A stretch of DNA of 39,166 nucleotides, from the NCBI GenBank assembly GCA_947585215.1, contig CANPWY010000005.1:1-39166 (forward strand), given 5' to 3'. Positions 15,301-22,760 of the stretch are shown here, in pieces. A model generated the notes under the pieces. It saw only the letters and a list, made by a program, of their open reading frames with translations. It was not told the DNA's origin and did no database searches. The position numbers were made by a program, and so were the translations under genes. Each line of letters opens with the position of its first letter. Position 1 is the stretch's first letter. This DNA comes from an uncultured Clostridia bacterium. Lineage in GTDB: Bacteria > Bacillota > Clostridia > Oscillospirales > JAAYOS01.

Positions 15301-15399
15301 ATGTAGTATATGGCGCGCGTCCCGCGCCGCGGCGGGCCGTTCGAGCCGCCGCGAGATCAAGATGTTTTCATCTTACTATCTATATAAGGAGTAATTCTC

Positions 15400-16386
15400 A
15401 TGCTGACCCTGAAGCTCACCGTCTGCCCCGAAACCGAAGCGCTCTGGCGCTCGCAGGTCCTCTTTACGCCGCTTTACGTACACCTCGCCCACTCGCTTGA
15501 GAGCATCGGCGCGCAGGTCGTCTATGGCGGGGCGGACGAGGAGATGCGCTCTGTCTTAGCGCCGTCCCTCACGGACGCGGCGGGCGACGATGTGTTCGAG
15601 CTCGCCGAGCCGGTGTTCTTCACCCCCGAGACGCTGAAGGAGACGCTCGAGAGCGGAACGCTCACGTCCAACGCCGTCCCTTACCGTGACTTTACAAGAC
15701 TTGCCGAGGCGGAGGAGGAGCTTCGCCGTGAGGTCATAGCAAGGCTTCTCGCCTCCGGCGTGCGCATCGTCGGGCCCGCGACAGTCTTCATAGCACCGAC
15801 AGTCACGGTCGAGCCGGGCGCGACGGTGCTTCCCGGCTGTATACTGCGCGGCAGGACAACTATACGCTCCGGCGCCGTTATCGGGCCGAACTCGATAGTC
15901 GAGAACTCGGAGATAGCCTCCGGCGTCACGGTGAACGCCTCGCAGGTCTACGACAGCAGGATAGGGGAGGGCACGACCGTCGGGCCGTTCGCGCACGTCC
16001 GCCCGAACTGCGTGATAGGCGAGCACTGCCGCGTCGGAGCGTTCGTCGAGTTCAAGAACTCGAACATCGGGGACGGCACCAAGGCGAGCCATCTCACCTT
16101 CGTCGGCGACAGCGACGTCGGGAGCAGAGTCAATTTCGGCTGCGGCACCGTCACCTGCAACTACGACGGTTACCAGAAGCACCGTACGACCATCGGGGAT
16201 GACGCGTTCATCGGATGCAACACGAATCTCGTCGCACCGGTGACCGTCCGCGAGGGAGCGTTCACGGCTGCGGGAACGACCGTCACCGACGAGGTACCGG
16301 CGGACGCGCTCGCGATAGGCCGCGCGTACACGGTAAACAAAGAGGACTGGGTGAAGCGGTACAGGGCAAAGCACGAGAACAAGTAA
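15400..16386 (+). CDS. GlmU-like left-handed beta-helix acetyltransferase with degenerate N-terminus
   Basis: A 328-residue protein whose residues 123-328 match the C-terminal acetyltransferase half of GlmU, which converts GlcN-1-P to GlcNAc-1-P with acetyl-CoA. Hexapeptide repeats are clear, and catalytic features are kept: His231 (KASHLTFVGD), the CNYDG motif (253-257), GDDAFIG and the C-terminal ALAIGRAYTVNKEDW. GlmU normally has about 450 residues with a uridylyltransferase N-domain starting LAAGxGTRM. Here only about 120 unrelated residues precede the helix and no nucleotide-binding signature is present. So the acetyltransferase step is supported and the UDP-GlcNAc pyrophosphorylase step is not. 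The neighbour pth (63 bp downstream) fits the usual glmU-pth context. RBS AAGGAG lies 8 nt upstream. Confidence 0.8.
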   Translation: MLTLKLTVCPETEALWRSQVLFTPLYVHLAHSLESIGAQVVYGGADEEMRSVLAPSLTDAAGDDVFELAEPVFFTPETLKETLESGTLTSNAVPYRDFTRLAEAEEELRREVIARLLASGVRIVGPATVFIAPTVTVEPGATVLPGCILRGRTTIRSGAVIGPNSIVENSEIASGVTVNASQVYDSRIGEGTTVGPFAHVRPNCVIGEHCRVGAFVEFKNSNIGDGTKASHLTFVGDSDVGSRVNFGCGTVTCNYDGYQKHRTTIGDDAFIGCNTNLVAPVTVREGAFTAAGTTVTDEVPADALAIGRAYTVNKEDWVKRYRAKHENK

Positions 16387-16449
16387 TACGTTCAGGATAT
16401 TTAATATTATTATATTACTTTTAGTTATCATAATAATCAGGAGAACGAA

Positions 16450-17046
16450 ATGACATCCCCCTTTGATTACATCGTCGCCGGGCTCGGAAATCCCGGCGCA
16501 AACTACGAGAACACCCGCCACAACGCGGGCTTTATGGCGCTCGACATCTTTGCGGAGCGGCTCGGAGCCTCGGTCACGTCCAAGCGCTTCAACGCTCTCT
16601 GCGGCAAGGCCAAGCTCGGCGACAAGAAGCTGTTTCTGATGAAGCCGCAGACATTTATGAACCTGTCCGGCGACGCGATAATGGCGGCGGCGTTCTACTA
16701 CAAGATCCCAAACGACCGAGTGCTCGTGCTCTGCGACGACATCTCGATACCGCTCGGAAAGATCCGCGTCCGTGCGGACGGCTCCGCAGGCGGTCACAAC
16801 GGTCTCAAATCGATAATAGCGCAGCTCGGCGGACAGAACTTCCCGAGGATACGGATAGGCGTCGGCGGCGGGGAGGCCCGCGGAGACGAGCTGATAAACT
16901 GGGTCACGGGGCACTTCCCGCCCGGCGAGCTGAAGACCGTCCGCGCGGCATGCGCCGGTGCGGCAGACGCCGCGGAGATGGTGCTGAAGACAGACGTCCC
17001 GTCCGCCGCGAGCCGATTCAACGGCATGACCTTCTCGGCGGAGTGA
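16450..17046 (+). CDS. pth: Peptidyl-tRNA hydrolase
   Basis: Frees tRNA from prematurely released peptidyl-tRNA. The length, 198 residues, is typical. Conserved Asn14 (GLGNPG), catalytic His24 (NTRHNAGF), MKPQTFMNLSG, LCDDISIPLG and GSAGGHNGLKSI are all present. The ATG has CAGGAG 6 nt upstream. It follows the GlmU-like gene across a 63-bp AT-rich spacer in which no clear promoter is visible, so cotranscription is likely. A terminator follows. Confidence 0.97.
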   Translation: MTSPFDYIVAGLGNPGANYENTRHNAGFMALDIFAERLGASVTSKRFNALCGKAKLGDKKLFLMKPQTFMNLSGDAIMAAAFYYKIPNDRVLVLCDDISIPLGKIRVRADGSAGGHNGLKSIIAQLGGQNFPRIRIGVGGGEARGDELINWVTGHFPPGELKTVRAACAGAADAAEMVLKTDVPSAASRFNGMTFSAE

Positions 17047-17095
17047 GCGCGCTTTTGCTGCGCAATACGCCAACAAAATCAATAATCACATTTTG

Positions 17096-17130
17096 GAAGC
17101 GGCATGGGGTATCCCTGCCGCTTCGTTTTC
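17096..17130 (+). terminator. Terminator after pth
   Basis: Stem GAAGCGGCA / TGCCGCTTC, loop containing GGGG/CCC, tail GTTTTC. Confidence 0.88.
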
Positions 17131-17211
17131 TGTCTGCTCGGTAGATTTTTTCACAAATCTGCGGTATCATCATTTCATGTCCGAGAGACAAACATGAATT
17201 GAAGGGATCGC

Positions 17212-17814
17212 ATAAATATAAACGTCAGACCGGAAGAAGAAAAAGATTATCGTAGAGTAGAAGAAATAACGAGAGCCGCCTTCGGGTATCACGACAGGAT
17301 CAAGCGTGGGCAGATCGGCTGCCTCTATGAGCATTGGATGGTCCATGAATTGCGGCGCCGGGATGGGATCATGGCGCTCAGTTTGGTTGCGGAATTGAAA
17401 GACGGTGCGATCGTTGGGCATATTATTTGCAGTAATGCGGTCGTAAAAAAGGAAAACCGGGTGCTTCCCGTACTGAACCTTGGGCTGCTGAGCGTGTTGC
17501 CCGAATATCAGCGGAGGGGCGTCGGAGGGGCGCTGATCCGGGCAATGATAGAACGGGCAAAACAGCTTGATCACGGTGCGATTCTGTTTTTCGGAAGACC
17601 GGAGTGCTATCCCCGGTTTGGGTTCAAGGAAGCGGACGTTTACGGAATAACAGATGCGGAGGGGGACAATTATCCCTCGTTTATGGCCATGGAACTGAAA
17701 GAAGAATATTTGAAGGAGCTTTACGGTGGCAAATTTTTCGAATCGGACATTTATGACGATGAACGGAACCGTGATACAGTGAGAGCTTTTGACCGAGAGT
17801 TTACAAACGGATAA
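17212..17814 (+). CDS. GNAT-family N-acetyltransferase, uncertain start codon
   Basis: Acetyl-CoA-dependent N-acetyltransferase of unknown substrate. The acetyl-CoA loop is visible as LSVLPEYQRRGVGGALIRAMI, followed by FGRPECYPRFGF, typical of the YhbS-like subgroup. The first strand and helix (INVRPEEEKDYRRVEEITRAAF) are encoded before the first usable ATG at 17338, so that ATG would cut the fold. The natural start position is ATA at 17212, with AAGGG 6 nt upstream. An in-frame ATG at 17194 is followed at once by a TGA. So this is either an ATA-initiated gene (200 residues) or one damaged by a start mutation. Base composition is clearly lower in GC than pth or rpsI, suggesting transfer. Confidence 0.7.
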   Translation: MNINVRPEEEKDYRRVEEITRAAFGYHDRIKRGQIGCLYEHWMVHELRRRDGIMALSLVAELKDGAIVGHIICSNAVVKKENRVLPVLNLGLLSVLPEYQRRGVGGALIRAMIERAKQLDHGAILFFGRPECYPRFGFKEADVYGITDAEGDNYPSFMAMELKEEYLKELYGGKFFESDIYDDERNRDTVRAFDREFTNG

Positions 17815-17837
17815 ATTCATGTTTATCGAACAAATAA

Positions 17838-18050
17838 AAATCATATGCAATCGAATCGCAGTGCCAAAAACTCCTAATCACCGATGCGAGTGCTCGTATT
17901 AAAATCATCGGAAACATCGACTCGCAGAGCCTAAGAGGGTACAGATATATGAGGGCCAAGGTTCATCCGCGTAGCCGGAATGAGAACGACGCGGATGTTG
18001 AATCCGATTTTATGGATATATTTGTCTGCGTAAAACCGAACAAAGTATAA
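17838..18050 (+). other. Possible eroded reading frame
   Basis: An open frame of 71 codons lacking an early start. From ATG 17949 it encodes 33 residues (MRAKVHPRSRNENDADVESD, continuing to 18050). No ribosome site and no recognised family. It may be the tail of a lost gene. The rest of 17815-17948 shows nothing supportable. Confidence 0.2.
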
Positions 18051-18077
18051 AAAGCGCCCCCGGGATCTCCCGGGGGC
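18049..18077 (-). terminator. Terminator of the rplM-rpsI operon, now behind the displaced rpsI tail
   Basis: Minus-strand stem GCCCCCGGGA / TCCCGGGGGC with a 2-nt loop, followed by GCTTTTT. It lies 45 bp beyond the displaced rpsI tail and 280 bp beyond the current rpsI stop. Confidence 0.85.
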
Positions 18078-18122
18078 AAATTCAACTGCAAGCAGTAGTA
18101 GCGTCTGAAAATTTCTGAAAAG

Positions 18123-18179
18123 TCAGCGCTTGCTGAACTGCGGAGCTTTACGGGCTGCTTTCAGGCCGTACTTCTTGCG
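18123..18179 (-). pseudogene. Displaced copy of the rpsI 3' end
   Basis: 57 bp encode [18 protein letters not shown] and a TGA stop: the same 18 residues that end the intact rpsI. All seven nucleotide differences are at synonymous third positions or in the stop codon (TGA versus TAA). It has no start and no RBS. It looks like an rpsI 3' end from a related allele left behind when the gene's end was replaced, for instance by an element integrating at rpsI. Confidence 0.85.
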
Positions 18180-18329
18180 TGTCCCAAACAGATGCTCTGC
18201 ATCGTTTGGGTGCCCTGTCATTTAACATGCTCGGCGGAAGTGAATTCCGCCTGCGCCATTTTGCCGCAACGCGGCAAAATGTACGGCGCTCGCGCCGCCC
18301 GCCTTCGGCGGGAGGAGCGCAAGAAGTAC
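18168..18329. repeat. Inverted-repeat-bounded hairpin block behind rpsI
   Basis: Bounded by GTACTTCTTGCG (18168-18179) and its exact inverse CGCAAGAAGTAC (18318-18329). It contains hairpins CCCAAAC...GTTTGGG (18183-18210), GGCGGAA/TTCCGCC, CATTTTGCCGC/GCGGCAAAATG, GGCGC/GCGCC and CCCGCC/GGCGGG. No gene. Confidence 0.7.
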
Positions 18330-18357
18330 TTGTAATCCTGTAAAAGTCTGATGAAGG

Positions 18358-18762
18358 TTAACGCTTGCTGAACTGCGGAGCTTTACGTGCAGCCTTGAGG
18401 CCGTACTTCTTACGTTCCTTCATGCGCGGATCGCGGGTGAGGTAGCCGGCCTGCTTGAGAACAGGGCGATACTCCTCGTTCATCTTGAGCAGGGCGCGGG
18501 CTATGCCGTGACGGATAGCACCTGCCTGACCGGTGAAGCCGCCGCCCTGGACCTTGCACTCGATGTCGACCTTGCCGAGAAGATCGGTGGCGACGAGCGG
18601 CTGGCGGACGATGATCTTCATGGTGTCTAGGCCGAAGTACTTGTCGATGTCGCGATCGTTGATGGTTATCTTGCCGGTGCCGCCCTCATAGACATGTACG
18701 CGGGCGACCGAGCTCTTGCGGCGGCCGGTGCCGTAGTGATAAGGCTTCTTCGGAGTATACAT
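18358..18762 (-). CDS. rpsI: 30S ribosomal protein S9 (uS9)
   Basis: Complete at 134 residues, with the diagnostic [14 protein letters not shown]-terminus, [14 protein letters not shown] and the basic tail RKAPQFSKR whose last Arg contacts P-site tRNA. Its ATG overlaps the rplM stop by one base (TGATG), so it is translationally coupled. The last 18 codons exist in a second, synonymous copy 180 bp downstream. Confidence 0.97.
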   Translation of the reverse strand: MYTPKKPYHYGTGRRKSSVARVHVYEGGTGKITINDRDIDKYFGLDTMKIIVRQPLVATDLLGKVDIECKVQGGGFTGQAGAIRHGIARALLKMNEEYRPVLKQAGYLTRDPRMKERKKYGLKAARKAPQFSKR

Positions 18763-19199
18763 CAGTTATTTCCTCCTTCGTAGGGTACCGGCTTCTGAGC
18801 CGCATGCTTATGCTCCGGTCCGGCGTAGATGTGAACGCGCTGGAACGCCTTCGCGCCGAGAGTGTTGTGCGGGAGCATACCCTTGACCGCGAGCTCCATC
18901 GCGAACTCCGGACGGGTGGCCATCAGACGGTCATAGCGGGTCTCCTTGAGGCCGCCGACCCATCCGCTGTGATGATAGTAGACCTTCTTACCGAGCTTGC
19001 CGCCGGTGAGTATCGCATCCTTCGCGTTGACTATGATGACAAAGTCACCGCAGTCAACATGAGGGGTAAAGTCGGGGCGGTGCTTGCCGCGAAGAATCGA
19101 CGCGGCAAGGGCGGCGGTACGTCCGAGCGGCTTTCCGGCGGCATCGATAATATACCAATGGCGCTCATAAGTCGCTGCTTTTGCCATAAAGGTGGGCAT
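18762..19199 (-). CDS. rplM: 50S ribosomal protein L13 (uL13)
   Basis: Early-assembly large-subunit protein of 145 residues with [42 protein letters not shown] and the ending [11 protein letters not shown] 19199 has GGAGGAAG 5 nt upstream; an internal Met at residue 5 is an alternative start. It is the first gene of the rplM-rpsI operon, with a consensus promoter and a structured leader of about 165 nt. Confidence 0.97.
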   Translation of the reverse strand: MPTFMAKAATYERHWYIIDAAGKPLGRTAALAASILRGKHRPDFTPHVDCGDFVIIVNAKDAILTGGKLGKKVYYHHSGWVGGLKETRYDRLMATRPEFAMELAVKGMLPHNTLGAKAFQRVHIYAGPEHKHAAQKPVPYEGGNN

Positions 19200-19365
19200 T
19201 TTTCTTCCTCCGTTCGATCATCCCGTTCAGGGATCGCTGCATTGTTTGCTTTGGGAGAGCGCATGCGCGCTTCTCAAAAATATTGACGGTTTGCCGGCGG
19301 TGCGGTACAATATCCGTGCGGGTAACGGGTCCGAGCGGACACAAAACCTCCTTTTACCGGTGCAG
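19200..19365 (-). promoter_or_regulatory. Structured rplM leader, possible L13 autoregulatory element
   Basis: The transcript from about 19365 to the rplM ATG can form a stem CGGTAA / TTACC(C)G enclosing hairpin GTCCG-CT-CGGAC. Ribosomal protein leaders upstream of rplM are known in Firmicutes (L13 leader). I assign this by position and structure, not by a consensus match. Confidence 0.4.
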
Positions 19366-19370
19366 GATTA

Positions 19371-19399
19371 GTTATACCACAACATTTTTTGACTGTCAA
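19371..19399 (-). promoter_or_regulatory. Promoter of rplM-rpsI
   Basis: Perfect TTGACA (19399-19394), 17-bp spacer, TATAAC (19376-19371). The remaining 19400-19514 is AT-rich, with short CTCACT and CAATTTT repeats and no clear promoter for the plus-strand gene. Confidence 0.85.
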
Positions 19400-19514
19400 T
19401 AGTTTTTTTGCGAAATTCGTGTTATGTTTTTGAGTGCTCCTGTTTTCTCAGTAAATCTCACTTATTCTCGCTGATTCTCACTTTCAATTTTCAATTTTTA
19501 TTGGAGGCGCCGCA

Positions 19515-20225
19515 GTGCAGAGACTTCTGGGACTTGTCCGCAAGGCAGTGGACAACTATAAGATGATAAGCGATGGGGACGTTCTGGCCGTCGGGGTATC
19601 GGGCGGGAAGGACTCGCTCGTGACGCTTACGGCGCTTGCTTCGCTTGCGAAGTTCTATCCCAAGCGCTTTGGACTGCGCGCCGTTTCTATAGACGCCGGC
19701 TTTGGGCTCGATTATTCTGCAATATCGGAGTACTGTGCGCGTCTTGGCGTTGAGTTTACAGTGATAAGGACGGACATAAAGGAGATAGTTTTCGATATAA
19801 GAAAGGAGAAGCACCCCTGCTCGCTCTGCGCAAAGCTTAGGAGAGGCGCGATAAACGACGCGGCAAAAAGTCTCGGCTGTAATAAGGTCGCCTACGGGCA
19901 CCACCTCGACGACGCGGTCGAGACCTTCCTTATGAGTCTTTTCTATGAGGGGCGGGTGTCCTGCTTCTCTCCCGTCACGCATCTCGACAGGAGCGGGATA
20001 ACGGTCATAAGGCCGCTTATATACTGCGACGAGTGGAGATGCTCGAAGCTTGCACGGGAGCTCGCTCTTCCGGTGGCGGAAAAGGTGTGTCCCGCGGACG
20101 GGAATACTAAGCGCGAGGAGACAAAGGTGCTCGTCCGCGAGCTGCGGGAAAAGTTCCCGGAGTTGAAGGAGAGGATACTGACGGCGATGCAGCGCGGAGG
20201 CGTTCACGACTGGAAGATAGAATAA
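19515..20225 (+). CDS. TtcA-like tRNA 2-thiolation PP-loop ATPase
   Basis: A 236-residue PP-loop protein: SGGKDS at 29-34 binds ATP and adenylates the target base; Cys102 and Cys105 (PCSLC) plus Cys192 (VCPADG) correspond to the three Fe-S ligand cysteines of TtcA, which makes 2-thiocytidine at tRNA position 32. The length is shorter than E. coli TtcA (about 310) but normal for Firmicutes members, whose exact tRNA target is not established. GTG start with GGAGG 8 nt upstream. It stands alone and is followed by a terminator. Confidence 0.82.
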   Translation: MQRLLGLVRKAVDNYKMISDGDVLAVGVSGGKDSLVTLTALASLAKFYPKRFGLRAVSIDAGFGLDYSAISEYCARLGVEFTVIRTDIKEIVFDIRKEKHPCSLCAKLRRGAINDAAKSLGCNKVAYGHHLDDAVETFLMSLFYEGRVSCFSPVTHLDRSGITVIRPLIYCDEWRCSKLARELALPVAEKVCPADGNTKREETKVLVRELREKFPELKERILTAMQRGGVHDWKIE

Positions 20226-20620
20226 GGTATAGAGACTGGAAACTGACGTAAAAGCCGATATTTTTCGAAATAGTGACGCGGAGAACTCTCCGCGTCCTTT
20301 TTGTTTTGCACAGGTTTTCTTCTCAAAATAAAGAAAAGAAAAAATTTCACTCATAAAAGAAAGGAGTATATCATATTTTTTAGAAGCGGGAGTAGTCTTT
20401 AGGAATTGCGGATTGTGGGGAAAGATGCGAAACGTCTGCGGGACAGGTGTTTGAGGTATCCGGATGGTGTTAAAAAGTCTGATGAATACGGAGTTGTGTA
20501 TCCACATACTTTATTGATATGTTTTATACTCTTCGCCGCGGAGAGGTTTTCGACATTTTTCCTCAACAGGAAAGAATAAGTCTGTGTAAAATATATGTTT
20601 ATTCTCCGGAGGAGAAAATT
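20226..20620. other. Gap between the TtcA-like and L,D-transpeptidase genes
   Basis: Contains a terminator at 20275-20302 and then 300 bp of AT-rich sequence. One near-DnaA box (GTATCCACA, about 20498) is isolated. No gene or consensus promoter seen. Confidence 0.5.
20275..20302 (+). terminator. Terminator after the TtcA-like gene
   Basis: Perfect 10-bp stem GACGCGGAGA / TCTCCGCGTC, loop AC, tail CTTTTT. Confidence 0.93.
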
Positions 20621-21370
20621 ATGCTTGTTATAAGGAAGAGAGCCGTCCTTGAGGCCGTGGCTCTGATAGGACTTATGGCGGCGATCGCTCTTGCGACGCT
20701 GGCCCTGGGGTTTCTTGATGCGTGGCTCATACATAGATATTTTCCGGAAATAGAGGGACTGCCGTACTACCCGCTCTATCAAATGCCGGTGTTTTCTCCT
20801 GCGGAGCACGGGAGAAGCATACTTGTGGATCTGGACGCGCTTACTCTCACGCTGTATAAGGACGGTGAGATCGAAAAGACCTGGCCCTGCTCCGGCGGAA
20901 AGAAAAGTACGCCGTCTCCGCTTGGGGAGTGGCAGACTCTCGGCGAAGGGGACTGGGGCGAGGGCTTCGGCGGAAGCTGGATAGCGATAAGCTGTCCGTG
21001 GGGAAAGTTTGGCATACACGGGACGGTGGAGCCGTGGACGATAGGGAAGGTCAACGCGTCGCACGGATGTATAAGGATGCTGAATAAGGACGTCGCCGAG
21101 CTGAAGGGGCTTGTGAGCTACGGGACACCTATCTATATAAAGTACGATTCCGCTCCGTTCAGAGGTATGAAAAGCGGCATGACCGGCTCGGACGTGCTCG
21201 AGCTTCAGATAATGCTTCACGACCTCGGTTATCTCGACGCCGAGCCGAACGGAAAATTCGGGCCCGCCACCGAGGCGGCGCTGAGGCGCTGTCAATCGGA
21301 GAACGGGCTCTATGCGGACGGCGTCGCCGGATGGGCGACTATGGAGTTTCTGAAAAGCAAAACCGAGTAG
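20621..21370 (+). CDS. L,D-transpeptidase (YkuD) with peptidoglycan-binding domain
   Basis: A 249-residue cell-wall enzyme. A membrane anchor lies at about 8-32, a YkuD catalytic domain at about 64-175 and a PG_binding_1 domain at about 183-246. The active site is complete: His133 (FGIHGT) and the SHGCIR box with His148, Gly149, nucleophile Cys150 and Arg152. It would form 3-3 peptidoglycan cross-links or attach proteins at the outer face of the membrane. In most proteins with both domains the peptidoglycan-binding part comes first; here it is C-terminal. ATG 20621 has GGAGGAG 7 nt upstream; the longer frame to 20519 has no RBS and is not used. It ends 6 bp from the convergent mnmE stop, with no terminator between. 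Confidence 0.93.
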   Translation: MLVIRKRAVLEAVALIGLMAAIALATLALGFLDAWLIHRYFPEIEGLPYYPLYQMPVFSPAEHGRSILVDLDALTLTLYKDGEIEKTWPCSGGKKSTPSPLGEWQTLGEGDWGEGFGGSWIAISCPWGKFGIHGTVEPWTIGKVNASHGCIRMLNKDVAELKGLVSYGTPIYIKYDSAPFRGMKSGMTGSDVLELQIMLHDLGYLDAEPNGKFGPATEAALRRCQSENGLYADGVAGWATMEFLKSKTE

Positions 21371-21375
21371 GAATA

Positions 21376-22758
21376 CTATTTTCCGACGCAGAAGTTTGCA
21401 AACACCTTGTCTATGATGTCCTGCGGCGCGGCGCGGCCGAAGAGCTCTCCGAACCGGGATGCGGCACGTTCCGCGTCGGTGAGGGCGACGTCGGTCTCGA
21501 CTCCACGCTCGAGCGCCGTCCTTGCAGACTTTGCCGCTTCCAAAACGGCGCGGGCGGCAGCAAACTGCCGTGCAGAGCTGAGAAGTGTTCCGTCAAAGCG
21601 GAGCGAGCCACGGTCGTAGAGACGTCCGAGCTCTTTTTCGAGCGGGAGAAGGGAGATTTCTTTGCCGTCAGTACTCAAAAGGGACAATTCGACCGTGCCG
21701 CAGTTGAGCTCCGCCGCCGCGCCGGATATTGTCTGCAGGGCACGGCCGTCCGGCGGGAGGTCGCACTTGGTCGCGACGACTATCGCACGGCCGGCGCTCC
21801 TTGCCGCGCTAACCGCGCGTCGGATATCCTCCGGAATTGGTGAGGCGGAACGGTCGATGCAGAGAAGGGCAAGAGCGGACGAGGCGGCCTCCGTCTCTGC
21901 GCGGGAGACGCCGATCCTCTCGGCCTCGTCGCTGGAGTCGCGGAGGCCAGCGGTGTCTGTGAGGCGGAGCGGTACTCCTCCGAGCGACGCGTGCTCGCGA
22001 AGCAGGTCGCGTGTAGTGCCGGGAGCGGAGGTGACGATGGCGCGCTGCTCGCCGAGTATGGCATTGAAGAGCGTGGACTTTCCGGCGTTCGGCGCGCCGA
22101 GTATGACACATTCGATGCCGTGAGTGAATGCGTGAGCCCGCTCCGAACGGGAAAGGATCTCCTCAAGTGAATGTTCCACGTGAAACATTCCCTCTATTGC
22201 GTCCCGGCGGGTGAGAGGGTCGACGTCCTCCTCCGGGTAGTCTACCTCCGCCGCGAGGTGTGAAAGAATGTCGGTGAGCTCGTCGTATACCGAGCGGAGA
22301 CGACCGGCGAGCGCGCCGCCGAGCATTGCGGCGGCGTTCCGCGCGGCGTCCGAGGTCTCCGCCGCGATAAGCTCGCCGACGGCCTCAGCCTCGCTGAGGT
22401 CGAGCTTGCCGTTGAGAAATGCGCGCTTTGTGAACTCTCCGGCTTCGGCGGGGCGGCCCCCGGCCTCGGCAAGGGCTTCAAGCGCGGCGGATATGACAGC
22501 GGGTGAGCCGTGGAGATGGAGCTCGGCCGAGTCCTCGCCGGTGTAGCTTGCCCTGCCGCTGAAAATGACCGCGAGGCAGCGGTCTACCGTCTCGCCGTCC
22601 CGGTCGAGAAGGACGCCGAGCGTCATCATCCTAGGTGTGAGCGGCCGGCGCGTGCGAAAGACGCGCCCGAGGAGCTCGTGCGCGTCTTTTCCGGATATTC
22701 TTATCACTGCCACGCCGCTGCGGGCGGGCGCGGTGGAGAGGGCGAATATCGTGTCCAT
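21376..22758 (-). CDS. mnmE: tRNA uridine-34 modification GTPase MnmE
   Basis: Complete at 460 residues. With MnmG it installs the (carboxymethyl)aminomethyl group on wobble U34. The N-terminal tetrahydrofolate-binding domain is followed by the inserted G domain with GAPNAGKST near 221-229, DTAGLRDS and TKCD, and the protein ends in the active-site FCVGK motif. Residues FHVEH (around 192) are encoded by an embedded parS site. It is the last gene of the parA-parB-serS operon, 2 bp after serS. Confidence 0.97.
   Translation of the reverse strand: MDTIFALSTAPARSGVAVIRISGKDAHELLGRVFRTRRPLTPRMMTLGVLLDRDGETVDRCLAVIFSGRASYTGEDSAELHLHGSPAVISAALEALAEAGGRPAEAGEFTKRAFLNGKLDLSEAEAVGELIAAETSDAARNAAAMLGGALAGRLRSVYDELTDILSHLAAEVDYPEEDVDPLTRRDAIEGMFHVEHSLEEILSRSERAHAFTHGIECVILGAPNAGKSTLFNAILGEQRAIVTSAPGTTRDLLREHASLGGVPLRLTDTAGLRDSSDEAERIGVSRAETEAASSALALLCIDRSASPIPEDIRRAVSAARSAGRAIVVATKCDLPPDGRALQTISGAAAELNCGTVELSLLSTDGKEISLLPLEKELGRLYDRGSLRFDGTLLSSARQFAAARAVLEAAKSARTALERGVETDVALTDAERAASRFGELFGRAAPQDIIDKVFANFCVGK
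22172..22187. promoter_or_regulatory. parS site inside mnmE
   Basis: TGTTCCACGTGAAACA matches the Firmicutes parS consensus (TGTTNCACGTGAAACA). It marks origin-proximal DNA and would load ParB. It is translated as FHVEH within MnmE. Confidence 0.92.
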
Positions 22759-22760
22759 GG

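Larger units (their letters stand above)
15059..15399. other. Divergent promoter region between proS and the glmU-like gene
   Basis: 341 bp without a gene. It holds the consensus proS promoter, a leader with three small hairpins (one, GTCCC/GGGAC at about 15101-15112, is followed by five T on the minus strand and looks like a weak attenuator), and an extended -10 for the glmU-like gene. Confidence 0.6.

Noticed and set aside
20490-20505. Possible DnaA box GTATCCACA
   Set aside because: A single 8-of-9 match with no neighbours; expected by chance in this length.
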